A model generated the notes under the pieces. The model worked only from the letters and a program-made list of their open reading frames with translations. It did not search any database and was not told where the DNA came from. Shown piece by piece: positions 61,374 through 64,000 of a stretch of 64,000 bases of DNA. The DNA is from Legionella parisiensis (GTDB taxonomy: Bacteria > Pseudomonadota > Gammaproteobacteria > Legionellales > Legionellaceae), in assembly GCF_001467945.1 (NCBI RefSeq), contig NZ_LNYQ01000013.1:1709910-1773909 (forward strand). The letters run 5' to 3'. The position numbers and the translations under genes are program-made. The stretch's first letter is position 1, and each line of letters opens with the position of its first letter.

Positions 61374-62651
61374 GTGTCAAAAAACAAAATCGATAGCACT
61401 ACAATATCAAATTATCTCATGAGTTATTATATGGCAAATAAAACGAAACGGGTCATTGTCGCTGCAATAGGAACTTTCCTAGAATGGGCTGAATTTACTT
61501 ATTTCGCTTATATTGCCAATATTATTGCTGTATTGTTTTTTCCCGAGCTGAGTAGTCGTCTGGGGTTAATTGCAACTTTTTCTGTTTTTGCTGTTGGCTA
61601 TTTTTTTCGACCATTAGGCTCTCTTTATTTTGGATATCTAGGGGATAAGCTGGGCCGACGCCTTGCGTTGCAGGCATCGATAATGCTTATGGGCGTTTCT
61701 TCGCTATTGATTGGGAGTCTTCCTACCTACAATAGTATTGGAGTTCTGGCACCAATTTTATTGGTTTTATTACGATGTACTCAAGGTTTTGCTGTTTCAG
61801 GTGAGTTTAATGGCAGTGCTATCTATTTGATTGAGCATGATCTAGAAAAACCTTGTCAGGCTGGCAGCTGGACAGGATTTGCTTCAGCATTAGGAATGAT
61901 GTTTGGTGGATTGATGGCTACTTTAATTTCTTTTAACCAGATGCCCGTCTGGGCCTGGCGTATTCCTTTTCTATTAGGCACTTTATCTTGCTTCTGTGCT
62001 TTGTATTTTCGAAGAAACTTGAGTGAATCCCCTGCTTTTTTAGCAATGACAAAGGAAAGGGTAACAAACCCTCTAAAAATTTTATTTAAAAATTACAAAA
62101 ATAAATTGCTCAAAGCCGCATTACTAGTGGCCGCATTGAGTATTTATATCTATATCATGAATGTTTATTATGCTACTCATTTAACAAAATACACTACATT
62201 GCAGGCCACTGAAACAAAACTCATTGTAACCCTAGCACAAGGATTTGTTGCTTTATTTATCTTTTCAATAGGTATTCTCGCTGATCAGATTAATGAGCAA
62301 CGTCTGATTGCGATTGGTTTAATTGGTTATTTTATATCTGCTCCTTTGGCTTATTTAGTTCCTCAAACCAATTCATTTATCTTGATTTTGTCAGCACAAA
62401 TTCCATATGCTTTATGCAATGCCCTAGTTGGCGTACCTATATTTAAGCTATTGAATGATTTTTTTCCAACTCATATAAGGTATAGTGGTGTATCTATTGC
62501 CTGGGGAGTAAGTACAGCTATTTTTGGCGGAACAGCTCCATTGGTTGCAGTTTATTTACAAAACTTATTCACACTCGCGATTGCCCCTGTATTTTATATA
62601 CTTTTATCAGCTGCCATTGCCTTGCTTGTTTTGCAAAATGAAAAAGCATAA
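61374..62651 (+). CDS. MFS transporter, metabolite:proton symporter (ProP-like) family
   Basis: 425 residues with twelve helices and marks of the MHS group: GTFLEWAEFTYFAYIANIIAVLFFPE in helix 1, GYFFRPLGSLYFGYLGDKLGRRLAL in loop 2-3, and TQGFAVSGEFNGSAIYLIEH in helix 4. This group takes up proline, betaine, citrate, shikimate or similar with protons. The frame begins with GTG 61374; ATG at 61419 or 61431 are alternatives and leave helix 1 whole, none has a clear ribosome site. Legionella has many such transporters for host metabolites. Confidence 0.88.
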   Translation: MSKNKIDSTTISNYLMSYYMANKTKRVIVAAIGTFLEWAEFTYFAYIANIIAVLFFPELSSRLGLIATFSVFAVGYFFRPLGSLYFGYLGDKLGRRLALQASIMLMGVSSLLIGSLPTYNSIGVLAPILLVLLRCTQGFAVSGEFNGSAIYLIEHDLEKPCQAGSWTGFASALGMMFGGLMATLISFNQMPVWAWRIPFLLGTLSCFCALYFRRNLSESPAFLAMTKERVTNPLKILFKNYKNKLLKAALLVAALSIYIYIMNVYYATHLTKYTTLQATETKLIVTLAQGFVALFIFSIGILADQINEQRLIAIGLIGYFISAPLAYLVPQTNSFILILSAQIPYALCNALVGVPIFKLLNDFFPTHIRYSGVSIAWGVSTAIFGGTAPLVAVYLQNLFTLAIAPVFYILLSAAIALLVLQNEKA

Positions 62652-62924
62652 GGTAGATCTTGCAAGATTAGATCTATTATTGCTCATCCTGTTGTTTTTT
62701 ATGACTTGGCAATCCATCCTTTTCCATACGTTTTGGTATCTTTTAAATTTTTAACACCAAAGAAACATTACTCTTATTCGGGATGAGCCTCTTTTCGTCA
62801 ATGGAGAAACCTACCCCTATTACAGTATAGAGGTAGCAGAAAAATTTTTTACAGAGGGAGAGGTGTCTCTCTTGTTCCAAACCTCCTGATGCATCGATTT
62901 TTTGGATAGCGTCTTATATCCAAA

Positions 62925-63140
62925 CTATCTATGTTTAAATATCCGATTTATATCTGGCTCAGCTTCAACTATATTATCTGAACTGGTAATAGCTTCTTCT
63001 TTATCCGTAACTGTTTCTTTTTCTACTGAGTTCTTTTTGTCTTTTTCTTCATCCAACACTTGTTTGGATATATCCAAAAAAGACCATCTTTTTGTAGCAT
63101 TGCCAGTTTTTTTTGCACCATTAGTTTCTTTCGACATCAT
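62925..63140 (-). CDS. Small, charged, unstructured protein
   Basis: 71 residues from ATG 63140, which has AAGGAG seven bases upstream. The product is mostly Lys, Glu, Asp, Ser and Thr (ETNGAKKTGNATKRW; LDEEKDKKNSVEKETVTDKEE), with one hydrophobic cluster WSFLDISKQVL. It follows the P-loop gene by 75 bases on the same strand. Not recognised. It could be an antitoxin or chaperone-like partner of the upstream P-loop protein, which is only an inference from position and charge. Confidence 0.6.
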   Translation of the reverse strand: MMSKETNGAKKTGNATKRWSFLDISKQVLDEEKDKKNSVEKETVTDKEEAITSSDNIVEAEPDINRIFKHR

Positions 63141-63215
63141 TGTTTTACTCCTTGCGAACAAATTATGAACATTACAAGCACGATATATTAACTTTAGCAG
63201 ATATAGGTAATTTAA

Positions 63216-64000
63216 TTATACTTTAAATGTCAGGGTAGGCTCTTCCTGCGGATACTCAAGTTCGAAACCCTTTTCAATTAAAGGACCAAAATATTCGGCA
63301 ATTGTGCGGACAGGCTTTTCCAAATATAAAGATTCCCCAGGTTTTGCTTTAGGATTAATATTTTCTTTCTTAATCCAATTTTGCATCATTTCCTCATTAT
63401 AAATATTGATCTCTTTCGTTTGCATATTGATTGTAGCAAACATGGTCAATTCTCGTTCAGGACTATTATTATCAAACATCGCCACAGATACATTAGAACC
63501 TACTAACTCCTCTTGATTTAAAGATTTCATCATTTCTCCAGGAACTGCTTGATGTGATCCCAGAAGACCTTCTGTATGCTCATATCGTTGCGTCGTTTTC
63601 CCTCGACCATGCGCTCGTTCAACAGCAGATGTTACATCCGTAGAAATCGCAACAATATCTACTTCACCATAGCGCTGATTCGCCTCTCGAAGCTCATCAG
63701 GTTTTAATTTGGTTTGGTCATGAAGAAAACCAGGGTATCGTTCTCCACCCAGTGTCGTGCTTTTTTTTGCTATAACTTGCATTACCCTTTCTTTAACCAA
63801 CAAGGCCTCTTCGTATGTGAATTGAGAGTATTTCAGGGGATCTACTTCTGGTTTCTGCAGAAAAGGCTTAAGCCTATCCGCATTATGATGAACGAGTTGA
63901 TTCCATGCTATAGGTTCAGGCTCATATTGGCCAATAACTTTTGAAACGAGTTTAAGGCAACTCCCTTTTCCAGAGGCAACTCCTCCAGTAGTAAATACAG
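63216..64000 (-). CDS. P-loop, zeta-toxin-like protein (5' part outside window)
   Basis: The frame is open from the window edge to the stop at 63216, 261 codons. The first TTG/ATG inside (63803, 63782) are not the true start because coding continues upstream: near the edge it reads VFTTGGVASGKGSCLKLVSK, a Walker A of the GGxASGKGS kind found in zeta toxins and related kinases. Downstream are DIVAISTDVTSAVERAHGRGKTTQRYEHTEGLLGSHQAVP, like the basic substrate region of zeta proteins, and a C-terminal domain. Zeta toxins phosphorylate UDP-N-acetylglucosamine; several Legionella effectors use related P-loop folds. Function here is open. Confidence 0.7.
   Translation of the reverse strand, partial: VFTTGGVASGKGSCLKLVSKVIGQYEPEPIAWNQLVHHNADRLKPFLQKPEVDPLKYSQFTYEEALLVKERVMQVIAKKSTTLGGERYPGFLHDQTKLKPDELREANQRYGEVDIVAISTDVTSAVERAHGRGKTTQRYEHTEGLLGSHQAVPGEMMKSLNQEELVGSNVSVAMFDNNSPERELTMFATINMQTKEINIYNEEMMQNWIKKENINPKAKPGESLYLEKPVRTIAEYFGPLIEKGFELEYPQEEPTLTFKV

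Noticed and set aside
1..64000. CRISPR array or complete prophage
   Set aside because: No regularly spaced direct repeats were seen, and apart from the integrase tail and the phage-like protein at 60443 there are no phage structural or replication genes.

Overview
The window looks like chromosomal DNA of a Legionella species or a close relative. The evidence is the low-GC coding style together with a CsrA paralog beside rpsF, a phosphatidylcholine synthase, a 1,625-residue NAD-dependent glutamate dehydrogenase, several lineage-specific coiled-coil, ankyrin and P-loop proteins of the kind that become Dot/Icm effectors, and gene order that I recall from L. pneumophila (rplI-DUF2232-rpsR-rpsF / csrR-PAP2, then fadBA). 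No taxonomic search was possible, so species is not assigned.

Bases 1 to 31,600 are mostly conserved housekeeping DNA: nudL-pabB; a three-gene 2-oxoacid dehydrogenase operon (E1 alpha, E1 beta, E2); the ruvB-ybgC-tolQRAB cluster, which ends in an S1/P1 nuclease instead of pal; an ECF sigma factor; ygfX-sdhE divergent from ygfZ; NAD-glutamate dehydrogenase after a succinate-semialdehyde-type dehydrogenase; phosphatidylcholine synthase; the ribosomal operon rpsF-rpsR-DUF2232-rplI with a clear sigma70 promoter; csrR; a PAP2 enzyme; an L,D-transpeptidase; and fadA-fadB. Decayed genes sit between them, including a frameshifted paralog right beside an intact 210-residue membrane protein.

At 32,015 to 32,187 lie tRNA-Ser(GCU) and tRNA-Arg(ACG) behind one strong promoter. 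The 3' part of tRNA-Arg is repeated imperfectly at 43,218 to 43,267, next to the C-terminal end of a decayed tyrosine integrase and a resolvase-like helix-turn-helix scrap. This marks an old genomic island of about 11 kb. It carries a dead ISL3-family element, a LuxR-type regulator divergent from an MFS transporter, large AT-rich orphan proteins, and an unusual 871-residue protein that joins an FAD monooxygenase fold, an inserted coiled coil and ankyrin repeats.

From about 46,700 to 54,740 there is a stress-tolerance neighbourhood: a ribosome hibernation factor, two cytosolic small heat-shock proteins, an exported small heat-shock-like protein, photolyase, TspO, a bestrophin channel followed by a stand-alone carbonic-anhydrase tail, RecX and a single-PDZ HtrA/DegS-type protease. 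Three sites in it resemble sigma32 promoters well and a fourth weakly. One promoter-leader module is duplicated upstream of a gutted copy of the hibernation-factor gene.

The right end holds a DUF1415 protein, an ABC exporter, a secreted GH5 cellulase, an orphan phage-like protein, an MFS transporter, a small charged protein and the 3' part of a P-loop (zeta-toxin-like) protein that runs off the window.
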